The notes under the pieces were generated by a model. It did no database searches, had not been told where the DNA came from, and was given only the letters and a program-made list of their open reading frames with translations. The translations under genes and the position numbers were made by a program. Source: Acidobacteriota bacterium (GTDB lineage Bacteria; Acidobacteriota; Thermoanaerobaculia; Gp7-AA8). Taken from it: a stretch of 64,000 bases of DNA. How positions within the stretch are numbered: position 1 is the stretch's first letter; each line of letters begins with the position of its first letter. The stretch is from NCBI GenBank assembly GCA_003223645.1, contig QHVT01000026.1, positions 46,701 through 110,700 of the forward strand. The letters run 5' to 3'. Positions 36,018-44,346 of the stretch are shown piece after piece.

Positions 36018-37034
36018 ATGAATGCGATGCGATTGCGCGCACTTCTCCTGGCGTCCCTCCTTGCGCTCGGGGCGTTCGCGCAGGCACCGGCTCGCGGCGG
36101 CGCGCTCCCGCCGCCGCTGCCGCTGTTCCCGCTCGACAACTGGTGGAACGCCGACATCACCCATGCGCCGGTCGATCCGAACAGCGCGGCCTTCATCACC
36201 TACCTCGGCGCGGGGCGCGGCATGCATCCCGATTTCGGAGGAGACAGCGGCGACCCGTCCGCGCCGATCTACGGCATGCCCTACGTCATCGTGGCGAGCT
36301 CCCAGCCGCTCGTGCCGGTGACGTTCGACTACGACGACGAGAGCGACTACGCCGCGCCGGGACGAACGCCAGGCTATCCGATTCCGAACGAGGCGAAGTC
36401 GCAGCAGCGATGGATCGAGGGCGGGCTGGCGGGCGGGGACGCCGACGCGGACGGAGATCGCCATATGCTGATCGTCGACCGCGACCTGCGCATCCTCTAC
36501 GAGTTGTACGCGCTGCACTGGACCGGCTCGCGCTGGGAAGCGGGATCGGGCGCGATCTTTCCTCTCGACTCCAACGCGCGCCGCCCCGACGGCTGGACGA
36601 GCGCGGACGCCGCCGGACTCGCGATCCTGCCGGGATTGATCCGCTACGACGAGGTGTACGGCCCCGACCCGATCCGCCATGCCTTCCGCGTGACCGTCCG
36701 CCACACGAACGGCTACGTCTTCCCCGCCTCGCACCGCGCCGGTAACACCAGTGGCGCCCTGCCGATGGGCGCGCGCCTGCGACTCAAGGCGAGCGTCGAC
36801 CTCTCCCGATTCCCCGAGCCGATGCGCAAAATCTTCCAAGCGATGAAGACCTATGGCCTCCTCGTCGCCGACAACGGAACCGATCTCTACGTGACCGGCA
36901 CCTACGACACCCGCTGGGACAACGACGTGCTCAATCCCGCATTCGGAGCGATCAAGGGGAGCGATTTCGAGGTCGTGCAACTCGGTTGGCAGCCTTCGCG
37001 AAGCGATAACCGGCGGAGGAGCGTGCGGCATTAG
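36018..37034 (+). CDS. Secreted protein, unknown function, with RSVRH tail
   Basis: 338 residues with a signal peptide (MRLRALLLASLLALGAFAQ). The mature protein is rich in W, D and P: FPLDNWWNADITHAPVDPNS, HMLIVDRDLRILYELYALHW, SNARRPDGWTSADAAGLAILPGLIRYDEV and HRAGNTS. Homologous proteins with the D-N-x-W-N and P-D-G-W-T-S-A-D-A-A-G-L motifs occur in many bacteria as secreted proteins without assigned function; the two motifs could bind metal or carbohydrate. It ends R-R-R-S-V-R-H, the tail shared with the proteins ending at 805 and 10834. The TAG stop abuts the following tandem array. ATG 36027 is an alternative start. Confidence 0.65.
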   Translation: MNAMRLRALLLASLLALGAFAQAPARGGALPPPLPLFPLDNWWNADITHAPVDPNSAAFITYLGAGRGMHPDFGGDSGDPSAPIYGMPYVIVASSQPLVPVTFDYDDESDYAAPGRTPGYPIPNEAKSQQRWIEGGLAGGDADADGDRHMLIVDRDLRILYELYALHWTGSRWEAGSGAIFPLDSNARRPDGWTSADAAGLAILPGLIRYDEVYGPDPIRHAFRVTVRHTNGYVFPASHRAGNTSGALPMGARLRLKASVDLSRFPEPMRKIFQAMKTYGLLVADNGTDLYVTGTYDTRWDNDVLNPAFGAIKGSDFEVVQLGWQPSRSDNRRRSVRH

Positions 37035-37255
37035 AAGTGCTGAGTGCTGAGTGCTGAGTGCTGAGTAGCAAGCCTTTACCCAGCACCCAGCACCCAGCAC
37101 CCAGCACCCAGCACCAGCACCCACCACCCAGCCCCCAGCCCCCAGCACCCAGCCCCCACCACCCCGCCCCCAGCCCCCACCACCCCGCACCCCGCCCCCA
37201 GCACCCCGCACCCCGCACCCCGCACCCCGCACCCCCCCCCCCGCCCCCCCTCTGG
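37035..37255. repeat. Tandem-armed inverted repeat, TGCTGAG / CACCCAG minisatellite
   Basis: The left arm is five 7-bp TGCTGAG units. After GTAGCAAGCCTTTA the right arm is more than twenty CACCCAG, CCCCCAG or CACCCCG units degrading into a C-run. The right arm pairs with the left apart from one A-C mismatch per unit. It starts one or two bases after the stop of the gene at 36018 and ends ~35 bases before the next gene. Strongly asymmetric arms show that one side has expanded. Confidence 0.9.
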
Positions 37256-37289
37256 TTTCCTCTCCGCCGTCAACTCCGTCTAACCCCCC

Positions 37290-40200
37290 ATGAACACTTA
37301 CGCTCGGTCGCTCACCCTCGGCGCGGCTCTCGTCCTCGCCGCGCTCGTTGCACTCCTCCTCGGCGCTGCGCCGACGGTGCCGAATACTCCTCCCGCCGTC
37401 GCGCAGGCGAAGCCGGCGGTGATTACGCCGGCGCCGCCGGAGAAGATCGCGCCGCCGCCTGCGCCGATCACGTTTGCGGATCCCGACGGGCAGGAGCTGG
37501 TCCTCGAAGATCTCTCCGTTCGCGCCGCGATTCACGGGATGCTCTCGCTCACCGAGCTGGAACTGCGCTTCCGCAATCCGCAGTCGCGGCGCATCGAAGG
37601 GCGCTTCACGTGCACGCTGCCGCCGAACGCGGCGATCAGCCGCTTCGCGAAGGAAGTGAACGGGCAGTTGATGGAAGGGGAGGTCGTGGAGCGGTTGCGC
37701 GCGAATCAGGTGTACGAGTCGTTCCTGCACCAGATGCGCGACCCGGCGCTCCTCGAGCAGGATCAGGGGAATCGTTTTTCGGCGCGCATTTTCCCGATCG
37801 AGGGAGGCGCGACGGTGCGCCTGCTCCTGTCATACACGGCGCTCCTGCCGATGCACGACGGCGTGCGCACGTATTCGCTGCCGCTGCGCGGGATGTCGAA
37901 AGTCAACAAGCTGACGTTCCGCGGCTTCGTCACTCCCGTTCCCACCCAGCAGGCGAGCGGCGAGCTGACGACGTCCAGCGCGCAGGTGACGAGCTTCGAT
38001 CAGACCGACTGGACGCCGGACCGCGACATCGTTCTCACGCTGAAAAACGAGGACGCGCCTTCGGCGCGCATCCTTCGCTCCGGCGACTTCTACGTCGCCG
38101 CGCTGCGTCCGAACATCGCCAAACGCAATCTCACATCGGCGCCGTCGCGCTGGCGCTTCTACATCGACACGTCCGCGTCGTCAGCCGAAGGCGCCCCGCA
38201 TCGCATTCGCGCGATCGAACAGATTCTCGCCGCGCTTCCTCCGACCGATGACGTGCAGCTCGTCGCCTTCGATCAGGAGATCGTCCCCCTCGCCAACGGC
38301 TTCGCCACGGAAATCTCGCAGCACGCCGGCGATCTGCTCCGCGCGCGTCTCTTCCTCGGCGGCACGGACCTCGGTGCACTGTTCGCCGACGCCGCGAAGA
38401 GCGCGAAGAGCGATCCGTCGCGCGCGATCGTGATCGCATCCGATCTCGTTCCGACGCTCGGCAGCACGGCGTCGAATGAAGTGAAGTCCGCGATCGCGTC
38501 GATTCCGCCGAACGCCGTCGTCCACGCGCTCGTTCTCGGCAGCCGCGAAGACGCGCAGACCGCGAAGGCGCTCGTCGCCGGCCGCGGCCGCGTCGTGCGC
38601 GTTCCGTTCACCGACTCGCTCGCCGCGCGCGCTCGCGATGCCGCATCCGATCTCCGCCGCCCGCTCGGCGTCAGCCTCGACATCGATGATGCCGATGCCG
38701 AGTGGGTCTATCCGTCGCACTTCGACGACGTCGCCGCCGGCGACGAGCTGCTCGTCCTCGGCAAGGTGAAAGCGGGCGGCGATCCGAAGGTCGCGCCGAT
38801 TCCGGTCACGCGCGTCGCGTCGCAGTTCGCGCCGCTTCTCGAGCGCGAGGCGTATCGCGCGTATCTCGATTACCTCGCCGAGCGCGAAGCGAACGAGCCG
38901 TCGGATGCGGTGCGACGCGCGCTCGCAACCGAGCAGGTGCGCGTCAGCGTCGCGCAGCGCGTCGTCATTCCGCGCACGACGATGCTCGTGCTCGAAAGCG
39001 AATGGGACTATCAGCGCTTCGGACTCGATCGCCGCGCGCTGTCCGCGATCCTCACGATCGAAGCCGGCGGCATCGGACGCGTCGATCGTCGCGGAACGGA
39101 GCAGCAGATCGCAACGCCGGTTGTGCCGCCGCCTGCCCCGCAGGTGAAGACGTTCCGGCGTGAGCGTGCAGCGACCGCGCCGCCGGCGGCGATGATGCAA
39201 TCTCCCGTGAGCCAGCCAACGGATGAGGAAGACGGCGACGTGCAGGGCGTCGCCGGCGGAGTGGAAGGCGGAGTCGAAGGGGGAGTGGCGGGTGGTGTGG
39301 TGGGCGGGGTGGCGGGAGGCGTGATCAGCGGAGTGCCGTCGCCGGAAGCGGCGCCGGCACCGGCGGAAGCGCCGATGATGATTGCGAGCGAGTCGGCGCG
39401 CCGCGACGCTCCGCGTCCCGTCACGATCGCAGAGCCTCCGCCTCCGCCGGTTCCGCCGCCGCCTCCGGCCGCGCGCATCGCGGAGCAGAAGCGCGAAGCG
39501 GATTGGACGCATCCCGCGCGTCCGACGCGCGAGCAGATCGCTGAATTGCAGGCGAAGCTGAAAGCGGATCCACGCGACCGCGAGCTGTACAACCAACTCA
39601 GCGAAGCGCTCGGCGCTTGGGGCGAATGGGACGACGTGCGCTCGCTCGCGCTGCGCTGGCAGCCGTACGATCCCGAGAATCCGCAGGTCTACGAAGTCCT
39701 CGGACTCGCCGACGAGCAGCTCGGCAACGAGAGCGAAGCGGCGCGCGCGTTCGCGTCGCTGATCGAAGTCGCGCCCGCGAAAACCGAATTGCTGCAGCGC
39801 GCGGGACTCCTGCTGCTGCGCGCGCATCGCGCGAAGCTCGCCGAGACGCCGCTGCGCAAGGCGCTCGAAGTGCGTCCCGACCGCGCGAACGGATATCGCC
39901 ACCTCGCGCTGATGCTGTGGCGCGACGGCCGCATCGAAGAAGCGGCGCGCGTCCTCGAGTCGGCGACGGAACAAAACTTCCCGCAGTGGTACGGCAACGT
40001 GCAGCGCGTCATCCACGAGGAGCTCGGCTACGTCTACCGCGCCTGGCTGAAGAAAGATCCGTCACGCCGCGAGGAGATCGCCCAGCGCGCGCACGATCAC
40101 AGCGTCGATCTCGATCGCAACGACGCGCTGCGCGTGACGCTGGCGTGGGAGACCGACGCGAACGACGTCGACCTCCACGTCGTCGATCCGTCAGGCGAGG

Positions 40201-40466
40201 AGTGTTACTACAGCCACAAGGACACGAAGTCCGGCCTCTCGCTCTACGAAGACATCACGCAAGGCCTCGGCCCCGAAGTCGTGCGCACGAGCAAACTCGA
40301 GCGCGGCACCTACCACATCGGCGTCCGCTACTTCGCCGCCGGCCCAATGGGCATCAGCCGCGGCCTCGTCGTGGTGATGCGCGACGACACCATCGACATC
40401 GAGCCGTTCCGCCTCGTGCAGGGCGGGGGAGACATCCGGTATTTGACCGGCGTGAAAGTGAAGTGA
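37290..40466 (+). CDS. VIT and VWA-like domain protein with TPR and DUF2135 domains
   Basis: 1058 residues; signal/anchor at ~9-27. A VIT domain (~65-200: VRAAIHGMLSLTELELRFRNP, LMEGEVVERLRANQVYESFL, GNRFSARIFPIEGGATVRLLLSY) is followed by a VWA-like region (~285-450: RWRFYIDTSASSAEG, DVQLVAFDQEIVPL, GGTDLGALFADA, SRAIVIASDL) whose MIDAS is degenerate (D-T-S-A-S). About 640-690 is an elastin-like linker of repeated G-G-V units, then a proline-rich segment, TPR-like helices (~740-890), and a C-terminal DUF2135 domain (RVTLAWETDANDVDLHVVDPSGEECYYSHK). It is presumably a periplasmic scaffold. The final AAG TGA codons are the left terminal repeat of the element at 40460. Confidence 0.85.
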   Translation: MNTYARSLTLGAALVLAALVALLLGAAPTVPNTPPAVAQAKPAVITPAPPEKIAPPPAPITFADPDGQELVLEDLSVRAAIHGMLSLTELELRFRNPQSRRIEGRFTCTLPPNAAISRFAKEVNGQLMEGEVVERLRANQVYESFLHQMRDPALLEQDQGNRFSARIFPIEGGATVRLLLSYTALLPMHDGVRTYSLPLRGMSKVNKLTFRGFVTPVPTQQASGELTTSSAQVTSFDQTDWTPDRDIVLTLKNEDAPSARILRSGDFYVAALRPNIAKRNLTSAPSRWRFYIDTSASSAEGAPHRIRAIEQILAALPPTDDVQLVAFDQEIVPLANGFATEISQHAGDLLRARLFLGGTDLGALFADAAKSAKSDPSRAIVIASDLVPTLGSTASNEVKSAIASIPPNAVVHALVLGSREDAQTAKALVAGRGRVVRVPFTDSLAARARDAASDLRRPLGVSLDIDDADAEWVYPSHFDDVAAGDELLVLGKVKAGGDPKVAPIPVTRVASQFAPLLEREAYRAYLDYLAEREANEPSDAVRRALATEQVRVSVAQRVVIPRTTMLVLESEWDYQRFGLDRRALSAILTIEAGGIGRVDRRGTEQQIATPVVPPPAPQVKTFRRERAATAPPAAMMQSPVSQPTDEEDGDVQGVAGGVEGGVEGGVAGGVVGGVAGGVISGVPSPEAAPAPAEAPMMIASESARRDAPRPVTIAEPPPPPVPPPPPAARIAEQKREADWTHPARPTREQIAELQAKLKADPRDRELYNQLSEALGAWGEWDDVRSLALRWQPYDPENPQVYEVLGLADEQLGNESEAARAFASLIEVAPAKTELLQRAGLLLLRAHRAKLAETPLRKALEVRPDRANGYRHLALMLWRDGRIEEAARVLESATEQNFPQWYGNVQRVIHEELGYVYRAWLKKDPSRREEIAQRAHDHSVDLDRNDALRVTLAWETDANDVDLHVVDPSGEECYYSHKDTKSGLSLYEDITQGLGPEVVRTSKLERGTYHIGVRYFAAGPMGISRGLVVVMRDDTIDIEPFRLVQGGGDIRYLTGVKVK

Positions 40467-40655
40467 CGACGTATTTGTGGTGACCGCTGCCCTCAGCGGT
40501 CACACCGCCGCCGGATGGCGGCGGCAACGCGCGTCGCGCGCGGTTGTTGTGGAGCGGCGGCCGCCTCGGCCGCCGACCTCTCGCGAGCATTCGGCGGCCG
40601 AGGGCAGCCGCCGCTCCACAAGAACGTGGACAAGATGCAGGCCTCACGTCACTTC
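40460..40655. mobile_element. Compound palindromic element with 9-bp terminal inverted repeats (copy 1)
   Basis: It begins GAAGTGACG and ends CGTCACTTC, a perfect 9-bp inverted pair. Internally it has three hairpins: TGACCGCTG..CAGCGGTCA, CCGCCGCC..GGCGGCGG and GTGGAGCGGCGG..CCGCCGCTCCAC. Copy 2 at 42389-42585 matches over its whole length with few differences. No transposase is encoded, so it is MITE- or REP-like. Confidence 0.8.
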
Positions 40656-40697
40656 CTAATTGCGTGTTAGGCCGACAAACGATATGTTTAAAATGCA

Positions 40698-41369
40698 GTG
40701 ATGAGTTCATTGATCTATCGCTTAACCGACAAACAGCTCTGTGTTGCTGCCGATACGCTCATGTCAACCACACATCGTGAGCCCTTGAAGTATGCGACAA
40801 AAATACTCCTTCTCCCTCATGTACGCGGCGTGATTTGTGGCACTGGCGCAGGTGACCTTCTCCTAAATTGGTACCTCTCGCTGCAGTTCGAGATAGTAGT
40901 TCCTGACTTGCCATGGTTGGGAGAGCACGCGCCCGCTCGGCTCGCCGAACTCGCGGTCAAGGTGAGGCTCCCGCCCGACATGAAAACCACTATCTATCAC
41001 TTCGGCTGGGATCATAGGGTTGGCCGGATGGTAGGTCAAACGTTCGCCGCAGCTGAAGGATTTGCTCTCCGTGAAGCCCATCGTGAGTGTTTAGTGGTCA
41101 AGCCCGGATATCCGTCCGCAATTGAAGGAGCGGAAGATCTGATCTTCCGCGATGGAGTAGCAGGATTCGCGGAGATCATGCTTCGTCAACGCCTTGCGGA
41201 CGAGAAGCTGCCGAAAGACGAACGAGCGGGAATAGGCGGAGAGGTTCACTTCGTCGAAGTCACCACCGACCACATTGCACAGTTCCTTGCCTATCGGTTC
41301 GCCGACTACCACCAGCTATACGAGTTGATGTTACGCAACGCGCGCCGTTTCACCCAGCCTCCAACTTAG
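40698..41369 (+). CDS. Possible Ntn-hydrolase (proteasome-like) fold protein, accessory
   Basis: A 223-residue soluble protein with more A/T-rich codons than its neighbours. The N-terminus (MSSLIYRLTDKQLCVAADTLMSTTHREPLKYATKILLLPHVRGVICGTGAGD) has the strand - A-A-D-T/S - K-I - G-x-G pattern seen in HslV/Anbu-like Ntn hydrolases, in which a residue exposed near the N-terminus is the nucleophile; here Ser would replace Thr. The rest is mixed alpha/beta and ends NARRFTQPPT. This assignment is by pattern only. The start may be ATG 40698 or 40701. It lies inside the segment bounded by the two 197-bp elements. Confidence 0.5.
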   Translation: MMSSLIYRLTDKQLCVAADTLMSTTHREPLKYATKILLLPHVRGVICGTGAGDLLLNWYLSLQFEIVVPDLPWLGEHAPARLAELAVKVRLPPDMKTTIYHFGWDHRVGRMVGQTFAAAEGFALREAHRECLVVKPGYPSAIEGAEDLIFRDGVAGFAEIMLRQRLADEKLPKDERAGIGGEVHFVEVTTDHIAQFLAYRFADYHQLYELMLRNARRFTQPPT

Positions 41370-41384
41370 TGTGTGAAGACCTTA

Positions 41385-41784
41385 AGCCATGGCCGTTGTT
41401 TGCATTTGACTTCGCGCCCTGGACGACACGATATTGTCATGATTACGATTACGATCATACCGTCTGTCAATTCTATGGGCAACTCATCTTGGCCGGGCGA
41501 ATTCGAGTATCCGAACACGTGTCCCTTGTGCCATTTTACGGTTGTCCGCTGCCCTTTCAGGCCTACGCACTCGGGCCACCAACGCAGCAGCCGTTGAGGT
41601 TATCTTTCGGTGTACGCGATTCGATTGCCAGCGCGTGTTCATAGGTTATGCCGAGAAGACAGATCAATTGGTTGAGCAGCGGCCGATCTACAAGTTCGCT
41701 ACGTTCTACCCTCGTACGGCGCCGCCTATTACCTTCGAAGCTGGAGGAGCGAATCGGCTGATCCGAACACCGCTTGGAAGTTAA
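41385..41784 (+). pseudogene. Frameshifted remnant of a zinc-knuckle protein (DUF4145-like?)
   Basis: The 430-base gap between the Ntn-like gene and the DUF433 gene holds two overlapping partial frames that read as one protein if a frameshift near 41540-41560 is allowed. The first gives WPGEFEYPNTCPLCHFTVV with a C-x2-C knuckle. The second gives VEVIFRCTRFDCQRVFIGYAEK..YKFATFYPRTAPPITFEA with a C-x4-C knuckle. The order CPxC..FRC..C-x-R-V-F-I-x-Y is like DUF4145 N-terminal regions. No complete gene remains. This is a pattern-based call. Confidence 0.35.
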
Positions 41785-41800
41785 ACGCTCATCTCGTAGA

Positions 41801-42037
41801 ATGGAAAACATCATGTCGTACGAAGGCATCATCACGATCGAACCGGGCAAACGCGGCGGACAACCATGCATTCGTGGGATGCGGATCACTGTCTATGATG
41901 TCCTGTCTTACTTGGCTGCAGGCATGACCGAGCAGGAAGTATTACAGGACTTTCCATACCTGACGCATGAAGACATCCTCGCTTGTTTGGCTTATGCAGC
42001 GGAACGTGAGCACCGAATGCTGGTCGTAAACGATTGA
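41801..42037 (+). CDS. DUF433 antitoxin
   Basis: 78 residues from ATG 41801 (41813 also possible). The DUF433 signature is complete: IITIEPGKRGGQPCIRGMRITVYDVLSYLAAGMTEQEVLQDFPYLTHEDILACLAYA, a winged-helix-like antitoxin fold. DUF433 proteins are typically encoded upstream of DUF5615 PIN-like toxins, as here, with a TTGA overlap. Moderate GC compared with flanking genes suggests recent transfer. Confidence 0.9.
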   Translation: MENIMSYEGIITIEPGKRGGQPCIRGMRITVYDVLSYLAAGMTEQEVLQDFPYLTHEDILACLAYAAEREHRMLVVND

Positions 42038-42384
42038 AGCTGCTCTTCGATCACAACATCTCGCCTGGTCTCATTCGACTATTGCACGACCTGTTTCCTG
42101 ACTCAAATCACGTCTATCAGCTGAATCTCCATGAAGTAGACGATCCAGTCATCTGGAGATACGCACGCGAACGCGAGTTTATTGTCGTGTCGAAGGATGT
42201 TGACTTCTCGGAGCTCTCAATGGTGGAAGGGTTTCCTCCCAAACTTGTATGGCTGAAACTGGGGAACTGCCGAACAAGCGATATTGAGAGTTCAATCCGT
42301 GCGAATTAGGACGCGATTCGGAACATGTACGACGACCCGCAAAGAGGAATTCTGATACTGTTTCGCAAGGGCGCGCTGGCATGA
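42034..42384 (+). pseudogene. DUF5615 PIN-like toxin interrupted by in-frame TAG
   Basis: From a TTG start overlapping the antitoxin stop, 91 residues give the DUF5615 fold: KLLFDHNISPGLIRLLHDLFPDS (catalytic Asp in L-F-D-H-N), YAREREFIVVSKDVDFSEL (second acidic cluster) and KLVWLKLGNCRTSDIESSIRAN. A TAG follows at 42307-42309. The same frame then continues DAIRNMYDDPQRGILILFRKGALA to a TGA at 42384, which is the expected C-terminal strand of the family (..I..F..D....ILIL). The toxin has therefore lost its last ~24 residues by one nonsense change, or the TAG is an error. It could still be folded; activity is uncertain. Confidence 0.75.
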
Positions 42385-42388
42385 AGGC

Positions 42389-42585
42389 GAAGTGACGACG
42401 TATTTGTGGTGACCGCTGCCCTCAGCGGTCACACCGCCGCCGGATGGCGGCGGCAACGGCGCTTCGCGCGCGGTTGTTGTGGAGCGGCGGCTGCCTCGGC
42501 CGCCGACCTCTCGCGAGCATTCGGCGGCCGAGGGCGGCCGCCGCTCCACAATAACGTGGACGAGATGCAGGCCTCACATCACTTC
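42389..42585. mobile_element. Compound palindromic element with terminal inverted repeats (copy 2)
   Basis: It begins GAAGTGACG and ends CATCACTTC, the right repeat with one change from copy 1. Its internal hairpins are the same as those of 40460-40655, with only scattered substitutions. The right terminal repeat contains the stop codon of the minus-strand gene at 42579. With copy 1 it brackets a ~1.7 kb lower-GC cargo in direct orientation. Confidence 0.8.
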
Positions 42586-43529
42586 AATTTCGTGATGTCG
42601 ATTCTATGGATCTTCATGTCGATCAATTTCTCCACCGGAATCCCGCTGTAGCCCGCGGCTTTCAGGTCGCGGATGTATTCGGGCGTGACTTTGAAGATGC
42701 GCATGGAGACGAGGTTGTCGGCGGACACATGGTCGTATCCGAGCTCGCGCAGGTCTTTGATGAACTCGGGCGTGACTTTGTGGATGCGGAAGGCGATGAG
42801 GTCGTCGTAGCTGAGGTCCGGATATCCGAGCTTGCGCATCTCTTCCGCGAACTCCGGCGTCGCTTTGTGGATGCGCGTCGACACCAGCTCATCGAGGGAC
42901 AGCTTCCATCCCGCGGCGCGCATCTGGCGGATGTAGTCGGGTGTGACTTTGTGAATGCGCGTCGTGACGAGATCGTCGGCGGAGAGGTGGTCGAAGCCGG
43001 CGTCGCGCATTTCGGCCACGTACTCCGGCGTGACGTTGAAGATGCGCATCGACGTGTACTTGTCCATCGACTCGCGATAGCCGATGCTCATCATCGACTT
43101 GATGTACGACGTCGAGACGTCGAGGAGCGCGTAGCCGAGGAGATCGTCTTCATCGGTCTTCTCGTCGTCGAAGTCGACGCCGAGGGCGCGGATCGACGCG
43201 ACGTAGCTGCGGCTCGGCGCGAACGTCCACTGTCCCGCGCCGTCGCCGTTCTTGAACGTTCCCTCGAACGAGACGGTGCCGGCGTCACGCGCGAGCTGAA
43301 ACTGCACAGGCGCGGCCACGCCGCTGTTCACCTGCCCCTCGGTCAAGTTCGTGAAATCGGCGATGTTCATCGAGTTGCCGAATTGATGGTTGTTGCCGCG
43401 GGTGATGTTCATGTGCAGTCGCCCGGGCTTGGTATCGCTGACGCTGGCGGTCCACGATCCGTGCAGGTCGGCGAAGGCGGTGGTGGCGGCGAAGAGGAGT
43501 GCGGCGGTGATGACGAACGTTCGTTTCAT
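42579..43529 (-). CDS. Secreted protein with N-terminal beta domain and five ~28-residue 'TPEYI' repeats
   Basis: 316 residues with a signal peptide (MKRTFVITAALLFAATTAFA). Residues ~20-125 form a beta-domain (LHGSWTASVSDTKPGRLHMNI.., VQFQLARDAGTVSFEGTFKNGDGAGQWTF) homologous to that of the protein at 43537. Residues ~140-310 are a helical repeat with period 28-29: V-T-P-[ED]-[YF]-[IV]-x2-[ML]-R-x2-G-[YF/W]-x2-L-S-x-D-[DE]-L-[VI]-x2-R-I-[HF]. The same repeat forms the C-terminus of the M56 sensor at 44347. Together with that sensor and its BlaI it looks like one operon (8-base gap to the next gene). Its final AAG TGA lies in the element at 42389. Confidence 0.75.
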   Translation of the reverse strand: MKRTFVITAALLFAATTAFADLHGSWTASVSDTKPGRLHMNITRGNNHQFGNSMNIADFTNLTEGQVNSGVAAPVQFQLARDAGTVSFEGTFKNGDGAGQWTFAPSRSYVASIRALGVDFDDEKTDEDDLLGYALLDVSTSYIKSMMSIGYRESMDKYTSMRIFNVTPEYVAEMRDAGFDHLSADDLVTTRIHKVTPDYIRQMRAAGWKLSLDELVSTRIHKATPEFAEEMRKLGYPDLSYDDLIAFRIHKVTPEFIKDLRELGYDHVSADNLVSMRIFKVTPEYIRDLKAAGYSGIPVEKLIDMKIHRIDITKLK

Positions 43530-43536
43530 GACGTGC

Positions 43537-44178
43537 TCACTTGATGTCGTTCATTTTGCGAATGAAGTTGAGGTCGACTCCGGCGATGCGGAGCGCGACC
43601 AGCTTGCGCGCCGGAACGTTTTCGTATCCGGCATCTTTGAGGTCCTGGATGAACCGCGGGTTCACGCCGAAGATACGCATCTCGTGATACGTGGTCAGCG
43701 TTTCGCGATAGCCGAGAGCCTGCATTGTCCGAATGAAGGACGACGAAACGTCCTGCATCGTTAGTTGAAAGAGCGTGTCGTCGTCATCCTGACCGCCGTA
43801 GCGGCGCAGGACGAAGTCGACGCCGAGGCCGCGCAGGGTGTCGATGAACGCGCGGTTGGGCTGGAACGAGTACTGTCCCGCACCGTCGCCGCGCTTGAAC
43901 GTCCCTTCGAACGAGATCGTGCCGGCCTCGCGAGCGAGCTGAAACTGCACCGGCGTCGAACTCTCGCTGTCGATCTGCGCAGACGTGAGGCCGGAGAGAT
44001 CCGCGACGTTGAGCGTGTCGCCGTTGTGATTCCAGCGATTGCGCGTGTAGCCGAGGTACATGCGGCCGGGACGCTCGCGATCGGCGTTGGCGGTCCATGC
44101 GCCGTGAATGTCGCTCGCGAGGGCAGCTCCCGCCAGGCCGGCGCTCAGCGCGACGGCGAGAAGTGTGAGTTTTCGCAT
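43537..44178 (-). CDS. Secreted paralogue of the 'TPEYI'-repeat protein
   Basis: 213 residues from ATG 44178 (AAGGAG upstream) with a signal peptide (MRKLTLLAVALSAGLAGAALA). The N-domain DIHGAWTANADRERPGRMYLGY.., PVQFQLAREAGTISFEGTFKRGDGAGQYSFQPN is clearly homologous to that of the protein at 42579. It carries only about two C-terminal repeats (SSSFIRTMQALGYRETL.., NPRFIQDLKDAGYENVPARKLVALRIAGVDLNFIRKM). The longer frame to 44307 runs through a CGCGCC minisatellite and is not used. It is probably co-transcribed with the paralogue and the M56/BlaI genes. Confidence 0.75.
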   Translation of the reverse strand: MRKLTLLAVALSAGLAGAALASDIHGAWTANADRERPGRMYLGYTRNRWNHNGDTLNVADLSGLTSAQIDSESSTPVQFQLAREAGTISFEGTFKRGDGAGQYSFQPNRAFIDTLRGLGVDFVLRRYGGQDDDDTLFQLTMQDVSSSFIRTMQALGYRETLTTYHEMRIFGVNPRFIQDLKDAGYENVPARKLVALRIAGVDLNFIRKMNDIK

Positions 44179-44206
44179 TGGGGGGTTCTCCTTGTTTGCC
44201 GCCGTC

Positions 44207-44332
<126 letters not shown>

Positions 44333-44346
44333 GCGTCCGCGACGCG

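Noticed and set aside
35663..42309. Reassignment of TAG as a sense codon
   Set aside because: Many intact genes here end in TAG (for example at 2698, 4318, 6196, 8307, 10247, 18706), so TAG is a normal stop; the two in-frame cases need local explanations.
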